A DNA stretch of 64,000 bases from Balaenoptera acutorostrata (Eukaryota; Chordata; Mammalia; Artiodactyla; Balaenopteridae). The stretch covers positions 54,260,153-54,324,152 of the forward strand of contig NC_080081.1 of assembly GCF_949987535.1 (NCBI RefSeq), written 5' to 3'. Shown here piece by piece: positions 23,335-34,464 of the stretch (position 1 is the stretch's first letter; the number at the start of each line of letters is the position of its first letter). The notes below the pieces were generated by a model. The model was given only the letters and a program-made list of their open reading frames with translations. It made no database searches and was not told the DNA's origin. Position numbers and translations under genes: made by a program.

Positions 23335-23700
23335 CTATTATTTTTGAATTATAATTACCATACAATATTATATTATTTTCAGGTTCCCTTCTATTCTTGA
23401 TCCCCATTCCATTTCCCTTCCTCTACCCAGGAATTCAGTCAAATGTGACCAATATATGACCTTGCATATGTAAATTGCCCTTGCACATGGTATGCATGTT
23501 TAAGTGTGTATAACTGTTTTTAATTTCCCTAAACTGTATGGATATAGTCTAATTCTTACTCCTCTTCTTAAAATCTACATTTTAAAACTAAGCGTAGTGC
23601 TTCATGTACTGCCAATTCATTGTTTCTAACCATTGCATAGCATTACATAATAAATATCTTCCACATTTTGGTTGTCCACTCCCCCAGTAATAGAATCTAA
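23335..23700 (-). repeat. Possible ancient L1 3' fragment
   Basis: Words such as 'accatacaatattatattat', 'tttctaaccattgcatagca' and 'ttggttgtccactccccca' resemble the reverse complement of old L1M 3' ends. Divergence is high and the limits are approximate. Confidence 0.35.
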
Positions 23701-25140
23701 GATCTATCACTTCATTTTCAATTCATTAGCTGTCAATTCATTTTCAATTAATGTCTGTTTTATCTCTGAAATTCAAACAAGCACTACAATCTACAGTCAG
23801 ATCCTATGGTTTGGTAGGGTACGTTTCCTCATGATATATAAGGTAGATGCCTTATGGGTTTCCTATTTACAACTTATGAAATCTTTTGCTGAATATGTCA
23901 TTGCTTAAATATACTACTAACAGCTAATCACACAGAAAGAAATATCAATGGTTACAGGAATTTGGGCTATGTTTCATGTCCAAGAGGAAGAGGGTAGAGA
24001 TTTTCTATAAGATTAGAAATATTATTTGGAGTAAATCCCTGTGTGGCAATTAGCACTACATTTATTGGTTCACAAGAGAAAATACCTTTTTAATGTGTGG
24101 GAATATAATTTACCAATTAAAATTCTAAAAATATAAATCAGTTATTCCCTTGATGACTTTAGTCACAAGTAATAATGTGAAAGTGTTCACAGAACAATGC
24201 ATGGGAGGCAATATTCAAAGCAAACAACAAACCAGTGATCCAGTATCCTAAAGACTAAATGCTTCCAGAGACCCTCAGTTGATTCTATTAGTTTGGATAC
24301 GTATCAAGTCTGATCATGTATTCTGCCCAATATGCATCATGAATTTTTTACTTATATTTTAAAACTGGAACTTAGGCAAGGAATAATAGGGTACAAGACA
24401 TTCAAGAGATTGAGATGAATGGGGACTCTGGACAAGCAAGATGGCATGGCAAGCTAAGAATTATGTCATACATATTTAAGAGCTACATTAAAATGCAGCA
24501 TGAACCCCAAGCAGGGACTGTCAGGAGAGCTGAGTGCTAAATGGAACACATTGTTTAATTGATGTATGACTTAAGGTTACTCACCCAACCTCTCAAGAAT
24601 ATCTTGTTCCTCTGGTAAAAGAGAGAAGGAACATGTCCCACTTCACGTAGCATGTTGTGATCATAAAACCCAGTGACACTACAGCACTCAGAGGAAAATG
24701 AACTTCCATATTTTAATATTCATATAGAATGTTTCATAACTGAAGCTGATACGCTGACCATCAAGAAGGAAATATGAATAATATGGAAACTGGTGAGGCA
24801 GGATTTTAAGAATTTCCCTCACAGCTAAATTTCTTTTTATTGAAGTTCAGGTGTTATGGCTTGAGAATATTCAGGATAGAAGACTATTTAAAAGCTGAAA
24901 GAAAATTATTTAGCAAGTTTATTAGGCTAATACACAGTCATCAACCAAGAAGTGTCACTGGGAACTTTGGAATATAGGGTGCTGTGTGCACAGTCACAGG
25001 GGTGGTAGACATCCTACCAAAGCTTCAATAATGAGCAAAGTAAGCTGAGGCTGTCCAGACAAAAAACCATATCTCCATACCATCCACCCTTTGAAACATG
25101 CACACACCCACACACACACACACTCACAGAAATGAGTGAA
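23701..25140. other. Unique sequence, no gene recognised
   Basis: No gene is seen. A short (AC)n tract lies at about 25101-25123. Confidence 0.4.
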
Positions 25141-25149
25141 CAAAATCAA

Positions 25150-25404
25150 GTTCAAAAAAAATACCTTAAAAGAACAGAGGGAAAGACAATAGCATTAAAA
25201 ATGATGTGAGAAAAGGTACAGGGCTTAGAGGACAGGCTGAGGAGATCCAGTGCACATTTGAAAAGAATTTCAAAAGAAAAGTAGGAAGCAATAAACATGA
25301 AATAATTCAAGAGAAAAAATCAGCCAGTAAAAAGAGAATTGAATTTGCAAATTTTAAAGGATTTTTCTTAGAATTTAAGATAGAATACTCATTTCTAGAT
25401 CTAT
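25150..25404 (+). repeat. HAL1/old L1 ORF1-like fragment, left part
   Basis: A-rich sequence with words such as 'aagtaggaagcaataaacat', 'gaaataattcaagagaaaaa' and 'agagaattgaatttgcaaat' suggests an ORF1 segment of an old HAL1 or L1 element. It seems to continue after the L1-B insertion at 32829. The call rests on gross similarity only. Confidence 0.4.
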
Positions 25405-25541
25405 CTCAGCAAAACTTTTTTTTTTAAACATCTTTATTGAAGTATAATTGCCTTACAATGGTGTGTTAGCTTCTGCTTTATAACAAAGTGAATCAGTTAT
25501 ACATATACAATATGTTCCCATTTCTCTTCCCTCTTGCATCT

Positions 25542-25571
25542 CCCTCCCTCCCACCCTCCCCATCCCACCCC
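25542..25571 (-). promoter_or_regulatory. G-quadruplex motif in L1-B 3'UTR
   Basis: The plus strand has six C runs of three or more (ccctccctcccaccc and on), so the L1 sense strand carries consecutive G runs with 1-2-base loops. This matches the position of the G4 in L1-A and L1-C. Confidence 0.75.
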
Positions 25572-25799
25572 TCTAGGTGGTCACAAAGCACCGAGCTGAT
25601 CTCCCTGTGCTATGCGGCTGCTTCCCACTAGTTATCTATTTTACATTTGGTAGTGTATATATGTCCATGACACTCTCTTACCCTGTCACATCTCACCCCA
25701 CCCCCTCCCCATTTCCTCAAGTCCATTCTCTAGTAGGTCTCTGTCTTTATTCCCGTCTTGCTACTAGGTTCTTCATGGCCTTTTTTTTTTTTTTTCCCC

Positions 25800-28700
25800 T
25801 TAGATTCCGTATATATGTGTTAGCATACTGTATTTGTTTTTCTCTTTCTGACTTACTTCACTCTGTATGACAGACTCTAACTCCATCCACCTCACTACAA
25901 ATACCTCCATTTCATTTCTTTTTATGGCTGAGTAATATTCCATTGTATATATGTGCCACATCTTCTTCATCCATTCATCTGTCGATGGACATTTAGGTTG
26001 CTTCCATGTCCTGGCTATTGTAAATAGAGCTGCAATGAACATTGTGGTACATGACTCTTTTTGAATTATGGTTTTCTCAGGGTATATGCCCAGTAGTGGG
26101 ATTGCTGGGTCGTATGGTAGTTCTATTTGTAGTTTTTTAAGGAACCTCCATACTGTTCTCCATAGTGGCTGTATCAATTTACATTCCCACCAACAGTGCA
26201 AGAGTGTTCCCTTTCCTCCACACCCTCTCCAGCATTTATTGTTTCTAGATTTTTTTGATGATGGCCATTCTGACCGGTGTGAGATGATATCTCATTGTAG
26301 TTTTGATTTGCATTTCTCTAATGATTAATGATGTTGAGCATTCTTTCATGTGTCTGTAGGCCATCTGTATATCTTCTTGGGAGAAATGTCTATTTAGATC
26401 TTCTGCCCATTTTTGGATTGGGTTGTTCGTTTTTTTGTTATTGAGCTGCATGAGCTGCTTGTAAATCTTGGAGATTAATCCTTTGTCAGTTGCTTCATTT
26501 GCAAATATTTTCTCCCATTCTGAGGGTTGTCTTTTGGTCTTGTTTATGGTTTCCTTTGCTGTGCAAAAGCTTTTAAGTTTCATTAGGTCCCATTTGTTTA
26601 TTTGTGTTCTTATTTCCATTTCTCTGGGAGCTGGGTCAAAAAGAATCTTGCTGTGATGTATGTCATAGAGTGTTCTGCCTATGTTTTCCTCTAAGAGTTT
26701 GATAGTGTCTGCCCTTACACTTAGGTCTTTAATCCATTTTGAGTTTATTTTTGTGCATGGTGTCAGGGAGTGTTCTAATTTCATACTTTTACATGTTCCT
26801 GTCCAATTTTCCCAGCACCACTTATTGAAGAGGCTGTCTTTTCTCCACTGTATATGCTTGCCTCCTTTATCAAAGATAAGTTGACCATATGTGTGTGGGT
26901 TTATCTCTGGGCTTTCTATCCTGTTCCATTGATCTATATTTCTGTTTTTGTGCCAGTACCAAACTATCTTGATTACTGAAGCTTTGTAACATAGTCTGAA
27001 GTCAGGGAGCCTGATTCCCCCAGCTCCATTTTTCGTTCTCAAGATTGCTTTGGCTATTCGGAGTCTTTTGTGTTTCCATACAAATTGTGAGATGTTTTGT
27101 TCTAGTTCTGTGAAAAATGCCAGTGGTAGTTTGATAGGGATTGCATTGAATCTGTAGATTGCTTTGGGTAGTAGAGTCATTTTCACAATGGTGATTCTTC
27201 CAATCCAGGAACATGGTATATCTCTCCATCTATTTGTATCATCTTTAATTACTTCCATCAGTGCTTATAATTTTCTGCATACAGGTCTTTTGTCTCCTTA
27301 GGTAGGTTTATTCCTAGATATTTTATTCTTTTTGTTGCAATGGTAAATGGGAGTGTTTTCTTAATTTCACTTTCAGATTTTTCATCATTAGTGTATAGAA
27401 ATGCAAGAGATTTCTGTTCATTAATTTTGTATCCTGCTACTTTACCAAATTCATTGATTAGCTCTAGGAGTTTTCTGGTAGCATCTTTAGGATTCTCTAT
27501 GTATAGTATCATGTCATCTGCAAATAGTGACAGCTTTGCTTCTTCTTTTCCGATTTGGATTCCTTTTATTTCTTTGTCTTCTCTGATTGCTGTGGCTAAC
27601 ACTTCCAAAACTATGTTGAATAATAGTGGAGAGAGTGGGCAACCTTGTCTTGTTCCTGATCGTAGTGGAAATGGTTTCAGTTTTTCACCATTGAGGACAA
27701 TGGTGGCTGTGGGTTTGTCATATATGGCCTGTATTATGTTGAGGAAAGTTCCCTCTATGCCTACTTTCTGCAGGGCTTTTATCATGAATGGGTGTTGAAT
27801 TTTGTCGAAAGCTTTCTCTGCATCTATTGAGATGATCATATGGTTTTTCTCCTTCAATTTGTTAATATGGTGTATCAATCATTGATTGATTTGCGTATAT
27901 TGAAGAATCCTTGCATTCCTGGGATAAACCCCACTTGATCATGGTGTATGATCCTTTTAATGTACTGTTGGATTCTGTTTGCTAGTATTTTGTTGAGGAT
28001 TTTTGCATCTATGTTCATCAGTGATATTGGCCTGTAGTTTTCTTTCTTTGTGACATCTTTGTCTGGTTTTGGTATCAGGGTGATGGTGGCCTCGTAGAAT
28101 GAGTTTGGGAGTGTTCCTCCCTCTGCAATATTTTGGAAGAGTTTGAGAAGGATAGGTGTTAGCTCTTCTCTAAATGTTTGATAGAATTCACCTGTGAAGC
28201 CATCTGGTTCTGGGTTTTTGTTTGTTGGAAGGTTTTTAATCACAGTTTCAATTTCAGTGCTTGTGATTGGTCTGTTCATATTTTCTATTTCTTCCTGGTT
28301 CAGTCTCGGCAGTTTGTGCATTTCTAAGAATCTGTCCATTTCTTCCAGGTTGTCCATTTTATTGGCATAGAGTTGCTTGTAGTAATCTCTCATGATCTTT
28401 TGTATTTCTGCAGTGTCAGTGGTTACTTCTCCTTTTTCATTTCTAATTCTATTGATATGAGTCTTCTCCCTTTTTCTCTTGATGAGTCTGGCTAATGGTT
28501 TATCAATTTTGTTTATCTTCTCAAAGAACCAGCTTTTAGTTTCATTGATTTTTGCTATTGTTTCCTTCATTTCTTTTTCATTTATTTCTGACCTGATCTT
28601 TATAATTTCTTTCCTTCTGCTGGCTTTGGGTTTTTTTTGTTCGTCTTTCTTTAATTGCTTTAGGTGCAAGGTTAGGTTGTTTATTCGAGATGTTTCCTGT

Positions 28701-29614
28701 TTCTTGAGGTAGGCTTGTATTGCTATAAACTTCCCTCTTAGCACTGCTTTTGCTGTGTCCCATAGGTTTTGGGTCGTCGTATCTCCATTGTCATTTGTTT
28801 CTAGGTATTTTTTGATTTCCCCTTTGATTTCTTCAGTAATCACTTCGTTATTAAGTAATGTGTTGTGTAGCCTCCATGTGTTTGTATTTTTTACAGATCT
28901 TTTCCTGTAACTGATATCTAGTCTCATAGCGTTGTGGTCGTAAAAGATACTTGATACGATTTCAATTTTCTTAAATTTACCAAGGCTTGATTTGTGACCC
29001 AAGATATGATCTATCCTGGAGAATGTTCCATGAGCACTTGAGAAAAATGTGTATTCTGTTGTTTTTGGGTGGAATGTCCTATAAATATCAATTAAGTCCA
29101 TATTGTTTAATGTATCATTTAAAGCTTGTGTTTCCTTATTTATTTTCATTTTGGATGATCTGTCCATTGGTGAAAGTGGGGTGTTAAAGTCCCCTACTAT
29201 GATTGTGTTGCTGTTGATTTCCCCTTTTATGGCTGTTAGTATTTTCCTTATGTATTGAGGTGCTCCTATGTTGGGTGCATAAATATTTACAATTGTTATA
29301 CCTTCCTCTTGGATCGATCCCTTGATCATTATATAGTGTCCTTCTTTGTCTCTTGTAATAGTCTTTATTTTAAAGTCTATTTTGTCTGATATGAGAATTG
29401 CTACTCCAGCTTTCTTTTGATTTCCATTTGCATGGAATATCTTTTTCCATCCCCTCACTTTCAGTCTGTATGTGTCTCTAGGTCTGAAGTGGGTCTCTTG
29501 TAGACAGCATATATATGGGTCTTGTTTTTGTATCCATTCTGCCAGCCTGTGTCTTTTGCTGGGAGCATTTAATCCATTCAAGGTAATTATCGATATGTAT
29601 GTTCCTATTCCCAT
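25800..29614 (-). pseudogene. L1-B ORF2: near-complete endonuclease-RT, frameshifted
   Basis: The best-preserved ORF2 here. The ATG at 29614 opens 579 codons (29614-27875) that hold the whole apurinic-type endonuclease: early '[16 protein letters not shown]' (Asn), 'CLQETHF' (catalytic Glu near residue 40), 'VGDFNTPLS', 'SRIDHILGH' and 'FYDHNAMRL'. RT then begins ('[20 protein letters not shown]'). Near 27880 a 2-nt gain relative to L1-C moves the frame to 27878-27258, with RT motifs '[12 protein letters not shown]', '[14 protein letters not shown]' and '[12 protein letters not shown]'. A 1-nt loss near 27258 shifts to 27258-26245, and extra A's near 26245 shift to 26201-25800, which ends with part of the Cys/His knuckle ('HCWWECK'). 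Catalytic motifs look intact but no single protein can be made. Confidence 0.94.
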
Positions 29615-29672
29615 TTTCTTAAATGTATTGGGTTTGTTATTGTAGGTGTTTTCCTTCTCTTGTGTTTCTTGC

Positions 29673-30563
29673 CTAGAGAAGTTCCTTTAGCATTTGTTGT
29701 AAGGCTGGTTTGGTGGTGCTGAACTCTCTCAGCTTTTGCTTGTCTGTAAAGGTTTTAATTTCTCCATCGAATCTGAATGAGATCCTTGCTGGGTAGAGTA
29801 ATCTTGGTTGTAGGTTTTTCTCCTTCATCACTTTAAGTATATCCTGCCACTCCCTTCTGGCTTGCAGAGTTTCTGCTGATAGATCAGATGTTAACCTTAT
29901 GGGGATTCCCTTGTGTGTTATTTGTTGTTTTTCCCTTGCTGCCTTTAATATGTTTTCCTTATATTTAATTTTTGACAGTTTGATTAATATGTGTCTTGGC
30001 GTGTTTCTCCTTGGGTTTAATCCTGTATGGGACTCTCTGTGCTTCCAGGACTTGATTAACTATTTCCTTTCCCATATTAGGGAAGTTCTCAACTATAATC
30101 TCTTCAAATATTTTCTCAGTCCCTTTCTTTTTCTCTTCTTCTTCTGGTACCCCTATAATTCGAATGTTGATGTGTTTAATGTTGTCCCAGAGGTCCCTGA
30201 GACTGTCCTAAGTTCTTTTCATTCTTTTTTCTTTATCCTGCTCTGTAGTAGTTATTTCCACCATTTTATCTTCCAGGTCACTTATCCTTTCTTCTGCCTC
30301 AGTTATTCTACTATTGATCCCATCTAGAGTATTTTTAATTTCATTTATTGTGTTTTTCATCATTGCTTGGTTCCTCTTTAGTTCTTCTACATCCTTGTTA
30401 AATGTTTTTTGCACTTTGTCTATTCTATTTCCAAGATTTTGGATCATCCTTACTATCATTATTCTGAATTCTTTTTCAGGTAGAACACCTATTTCCTCTT
30501 CATTTGTTAAGTCCGGTGTGTTTTGACCTCCTTCATCTGCTGTGTGTTTTTCTGTCGTCTCAT
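29673..30563 (-). pseudogene. L1-B ORF1 remnant (RNA-binding chaperone)
   Basis: The ATG at 30563 and the stop at 29675-29673 frame an 891-nt ORF1, the same length as in L1-C. Three lesions are visible by comparison with L1-C: a net 4-nt loss just after 'MRRQKNTQQMKE', a TAG at the codon after 'KRMKRT' (near 30210) where L1-C has GAG, and a 1-nt gain near 30020, after 'RVPYR'. The coiled coil is open in the 83-codon frame 30459-30208 ('RISDLEDKMVEITTTEQDKE'). RRM and C-terminal words persist downstream in shifted frames. It is non-functional as it stands. Confidence 0.9.
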
Positions 30564-31735
30564 TTTGCTTATCTTACTGTGTTTGGGGTCTCCTTTTCAC
30601 AGGCTGCAGGTTCGTAGTTCCCGTTGTTTTTGGTATCTGTCCCCAGTGGCTAAGGTTGGTTCAGTGGGTTGTGTAGGCTTCCTGGTGGAGGGAACTAGTG
30701 CCTGAGTTCTGGTGGATGAGGCTGGATCTTGTCTTTCTGGTGGGCACGTCCACGTCTGGTGGTGTATTTTGGGGTGTCTGTGGCCTTATTATGATCTTAG
30801 GCAGCCTCTCTGCTAATGGATGTGGTTGTGTTCCTGTCTAGCTAGTTGTTTGGCATAGGGTGTCCAGCACTGTAGCTTGCTGGTCGTTGAGTGAAGCTGG
30901 GTCTTGATGTTGAGATGGAGATCTCTGGGAGATTTTTGCCGTTTGGTATTACGTGGAGCTGGGAGGTCTCTTGTGGACCAGTGTTCTGAAGTTGGCTCTC
31001 CCACCTCAGAGGCACGGCCCTGATGCCTGGCTGGAGCACCAAGAGCCTTTCGTCCACACGGCTCAGAGTAAAAGGGAGAAAAAATAGAAAGAAAGAAAGA
31101 AAGAGGCTATAATATAGTGAAGTAAAATAAAGCTATTGTAAAGCAAAGCTATACAGACAAAATCTCACCCAGAAGCATACACATATACACTCACAAAAAA
31201 AAGGAAAAGGGGAAAAATTAGTATCTCCTGCTCCCAGAGTCCCCCTCCTGAATTTGGGCTGATTCGTTGTCTATTCAGGTATTCAGCAGATGCAGGCACA
31301 TCAAGTTGTTTGTGGAGATTTAATCCGCTGCTTCTGAGGCTGCTGGGAGAGATTTCCCCTTCTCTTCCCTGTTCGCACAGCTCCTGGGGTTCAGCTTTGG
31401 ATTTGGACCCGCCTCTGCGTGTAGGTCGCCTGGGGGCGTCTGTTCCCCGCCCAGACAGGACGGGGTTAAAGGAGCAGCTGCTTCGGGGGCTCTGGCTCAC
31501 CCAGGCCACGGGGAGGGAGGGGTACAGAGGAGGCGGGGCGAGCCTGCGGTGGCCGAGGCCGGTGTGACGTTGCACCAGCTCGAGGCGCGCAGTGCGTTCT
31601 CCCGGGGATGTTGTCCCCGGATCCCGGGACCCTGGCAGTGGCGGGCTGCACAGGCTACCGGGAGGGGCGGTGTGGAGAGTGACCTGTGCTCACACACAGG
31701 CTTTTTGGAGGCGGCAGCAGCAGCCCCAGCGTCTC

Positions 31736-32465
31736 ACGCCCGTCTCTGGGGTCCGCGCTGATCGCCGCGGCTCGCGCCCTTCTCTGGAGTTCGTTTAGGC
31801 GGCGCTCTGAATCCCCTCTCCTTGCACGCAGCAAAACAAAGAGGCAAGAAAAAGTCTCTTGCGTCTTTGGTAGCTGCAGACCTTTTCCCGGTCTCCCTCC
31901 CAGCCAGCTGTGGTGCTCCAACCCCTTCAGGCTGTGTTCACGCCGCCAGCCCCATTCTTCTCCCTGCGATCCGACTGAAGCCGAGCCTCAGCTCCCAGCC
32001 CCGCCCGCCCCGGCGGGTGGGCAGACAAGCCTCTCGGGCTGGTGAGCGCTGCTCGGTGCCGAGCCTCTGTGCGGGAGTCTCTCCGTTTTTCCCTCTGCGC
32101 CCCTGTTGCTATGGGATCCGTGCTGATAGCCGCGACTCGCGCCCTTCTCTGGAGTTCGTTTAGGCAGCGCTCTGAATCCCCTCTCCTTGAGTGCCGCGAA
32201 ACAAAGAGGCAAGAAAAAGTCTCTTGCCTCTTCGGCAGCTGCAGACTTTTTCCCCCGGACTCCCTCCCGGCTAGCTGTGGTGCGCTAACCCCTTCAGGCT
32301 GTGTTCATGCCGCCAACCCCAGTCCTCTCCCTGCAATCCAACCGAAGCCCGAGCCTCAGCTCCCAGCCCCGCCCACCCCGGCGGGGGAGCAGACAAGCCT
32401 CTTGGGCTGGTGAGTGCTGGTCGGCACTGATCCTCCATGCGGGAATCTCTCCGCTTTGCCCTCTG
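31736..32465 (-). repeat. Tandem duplication of ~365-bp 5'UTR unit in L1-B
   Basis: Two similar units lie side by side. Landmarks recur at offsets of 365-368 bp: 'ggagttcgtttaggc' at about 31786 and 32151; 'gctctgaatcccctctcctt' just after each; 'aggctgtgttca' at about 31928 and 32295; 'ggtgag' at 32041 and 32409. L1-A and L1-C have the matching stretch once (about 16040-16290 and 34720-35000). It resembles the monomer-type promoters of rodent L1s. Unit edges are approximate. Confidence 0.8.
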
Positions 32466-32837
32466 CACCCCTGTGGTTGCGCTCTCCTCCGTGGCTCCCA
32501 AGCTTCCCCCCTCTGCCACCCGCAGTCTCTGTCCGCGAAGGGGCTTCCTAGTGCGTGGAAACCTTTCCTCCTTCACAGCTCCCTCCCACTGGTGCAGGTG
32601 CCGTCCCTATTCTTTTGTCTCTGTTATTTCTTTTTTCTTTTGCCCTACCCAAGTACGGGGGGAGTTTCTTGCCTTTTTGGAGGTCGGATGTTTTCTGCCA
32701 GCGTTCAGTGGGTGTTCTGTAGGAGCAGTTCCACGTGTAGATGTATTTCTACTGTATCTGTGGTAAGGAAGGTGATCTCCACGTCTTACTCTTCCGCCAT
32801 CTTCTCTCCTCCCCTCAGCAAAACTTTTAAAGGTTAA
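32307..32837 (+). other. Open frame antisense to L1-B 5'UTR (176 codons from ATG)
   Basis: On the plus strand, antisense to L1-B, an ATG at 32307 opens 176 codons that leave the element and end in the flank at 32837. The middle matches the antisense frame of L1-A ('VQVPSLFFCLC', then 'LLPYPSTGGVSCL' against 'LLPYPGTWGVPCL'). Because it crosses the 5' boundary of the L1, the last eight codons come from the TSD and flanking DNA. No known domain is recognised. Composition alone may explain it. Confidence 0.28.
32794..32803 (-). promoter_or_regulatory. YY1-type site at L1-B 5' end
   Basis: On the minus strand 'aagatggcgg' lies 11 bases inside the element. Human L1 has a YY1 site (core atggcgg or atggcg) at nearly the same place, which directs accurate start-site choice. 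L1-C keeps 'aagatggc' at 34350-34357, and L1-A has 'ggatggtgg'. The role here is inferred by analogy. Confidence 0.6.
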
Positions 32838-33300
32838 AAAAATTAAAAGCCAATAACCATAAAAATAGGAAAAAACAAACTAACTTACCTGCAAACAAAT
32901 TAAGTGGCAGGCCATAAAAAGTAAAGGGAGAAGGAAGAAAGTATAAGAATTTCTCATCTTACACTGGGTATATAAAATAGCAATTTTACCATTTATACTT
33001 AGAGAAACACAAATTCAGAAGAGTTTTTCACTTTAAAGGCAATAATAAGTAGAATAAAAAGAGGGTGCATGCCATCCAAATCACTAGATTTGAAAAGAAA
33101 AGGTAAATGCCATCAGAAAAATATAAAAGTAAAAAATTTTTAAATGCAAGTAATGACACAAAATATCAGAATGACATCAGATTGCTCCCCAACAGTACTA
33201 GAACCTAGAAAAAATTGGAATAGCATGTACAAATTAAGAAGAAAAGACTGTAAGTTGAGGTTCCTCTATCAAGCCTTGATAACATTCACCTGTTAGAGTG
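32829..33300 (+). repeat. HAL1/old L1 ORF1-like fragment, right part
   Basis: Words such as 'agaatgacatcagattgctc', 'aacagtactagaacctagaa', 'aaaaattggaatagcatg' and 'gttgaggttcctctatc' match the pattern of the ORF1 end in HAL1-like elements. It is probably the continuation of 25150-25404 across the L1-B insertion. Confidence 0.45.
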
Positions 33301-33316
33301 AAAGAACTATTCAACA

Positions 33317-33396
33317 ATAGATAGATTAGATGATAGGTAAGTAGGTAGATAGATGGATAGATAGATAGATGATAGATAGATAGATAGATAGATAGA
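33317..33396. repeat. (GATA)n tetranucleotide microsatellite
   Basis: An interrupted GATA/TAGA array with the longest pure run at about 33371-33395. Confidence 0.92.
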
Positions 33397-33399
33397 GGT

Positions 33400-33679
33400 T
33401 ATTAATGTATATTCAGAAGAAGACAGTGCTGTAAGGAAAGGGAAACAGGAAAGAAAAAATAGATGGCATATTTGAAAAACGTATGTATTTAATTACACTT
33501 ATTTATTAATACAAATTATATTTTTGTATACATGTATAAATTAACATATAGAATCCTCAAAGTATATTTTTATGAAAAACGATGGATTTCTAAAATTTCT
33601 GAAGAAATAGAAAAAATGAATAGATTAATAACCAAGAAGTAAGCTGAAAGATGTTTTAGACGAATTACTTAGAAATAAG
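33400..33679. other. AT-rich sequence, possibly old L1
   Basis: AT-rich; the right part may already belong to the old L1 that follows. No gene. Confidence 0.3.
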
Positions 33680-34337
33680 GCCTCAAAACATAATAAGCTA
33701 AAATAATAAAATTACAGAAAACATAGGAGATTAGCATAGCATCCTTGTGATAGACAACAAATACTGACTAAACAGAAAAAAATTATAAATCAGAATTTTT
33801 CAAATTAAAAACTTCAGCTCACCAAAAGGCACTGCTATGAAAATGAAAAATGAGCTACAGTCAGGGAATAAATATGGATATCTGAGAAAGGACTTGTACC
33901 CAGAATACATAAAGAACACCATCAAATCAATGATAATAAAAAATGCAAATAAACTAGCAAAGACTTGAAAAGACACTTCATAAAAGAGGATAAATGTATC
34001 TCCAACAAGCATATGAATGGTGATTGGCATCATTAGTCATCAGAGAAATGCAAATTAAAACCACAATGAGATTTCACTTCACAGCTATTAGAGTGACAAA
34101 AAGACTGATAATACCAAGGGTTGGTGATGATGGGTAATTGTCATTCTTATTCATCACTGGTAAAATGGTGCAATCACTTTGGAAAATAGTTTGGTAGTTT
34201 CTTACGAAGACTCACTAGCCCATAACTACTTTTAGGTATATATACAGGAGAAATAAAAGACTATTTCTACAAAAATGGCCAAACAAAAATCTATAGAACC
34301 ACTTTATTCACAATAGACAAAAACAGAAATAGCCCAG
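33680..34337 (+). mobile_element. Old L1M ORF2 3' part, left half
   Basis: Diverged L1 ORF2 end: 'agaaatgcaaattaaaacc', 'acaatgagatttcacttcac', 'tagagtgacaaaaagactg', 'gttggtgatgatggg', 'ccactttattcacaatagac'. It breaks off at the L1-C TSD and resumes at 41587. Not coding. Confidence 0.8.
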
Positions 34338-34464
34338 GAGAGGAGCTTCAAGATGGCAGAAGAGTAAGACGTGGAGATCACCTTCCTCCCCACAAATACA
34401 TCAGAAACACATCTACATGTGGAACAACTCCTACAGAACACCTACTGAAGGCTGGCAGAAGACC

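Larger units (their letters stand above)
25420..32813 (-). mobile_element. L1-B: full-length LINE-1, youngest-looking copy
   Basis: A 7.39-kb L1 on the minus strand. From its 5' end at 32813 it has a 2.25-kb GC- and CpG-rich 5'UTR (30564-32813), ORF1 (30563-29673), ORF2 (29614-25800), a 3'UTR with G4-forming purine runs, and a poly(A) tail (poly-T at 25420). An exact 15-bp TSD, 'ctcagcaaaactttt', lies at 25405-25419 and 32814-32828. Retained CpGs, the perfect TSD and few ORF2 lesions make it the youngest of the L1s here. It lies head to head with L1-C and tail to tail with L1-A. It carries a duplicated 5'UTR unit not seen in the sister copies. Confidence 0.96.
30564..32813 (-). promoter_or_regulatory. 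L1-B 5'UTR, CpG-rich internal promoter
   Basis: L1 transcription starts at the first base of the element from a promoter inside the 5'UTR. This 2.25-kb stretch is GC-rich, mainly at about 31370-32600, with many CpGs ('ccgaggccggtgtgacgttg', 'tcgaggcgcgcagtgcgttc'). It also has a purine/pyrimidine tract at 31080-31110. The equivalent positions in L1-A and L1-C often show TG or CA instead, as methylated CpG decay predicts. A YY1-type site lies at the 5' edge, and a 365-bp unit is tandemly duplicated. Confidence 0.8.

Noticed and set aside
31310..32163. Overlapping GC-rich frames on both strands as real genes
   Set aside because: They all fall in the CpG-rich L1-B 5'UTR, overlap one another and mostly start at non-ATG codons. 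Similar peptides repeat only because the DNA unit is duplicated.
33317..33396. CRISPR-like array
   Set aside because: It is a simple (GATA)n microsatellite with no spacers, and the host is a mammal.
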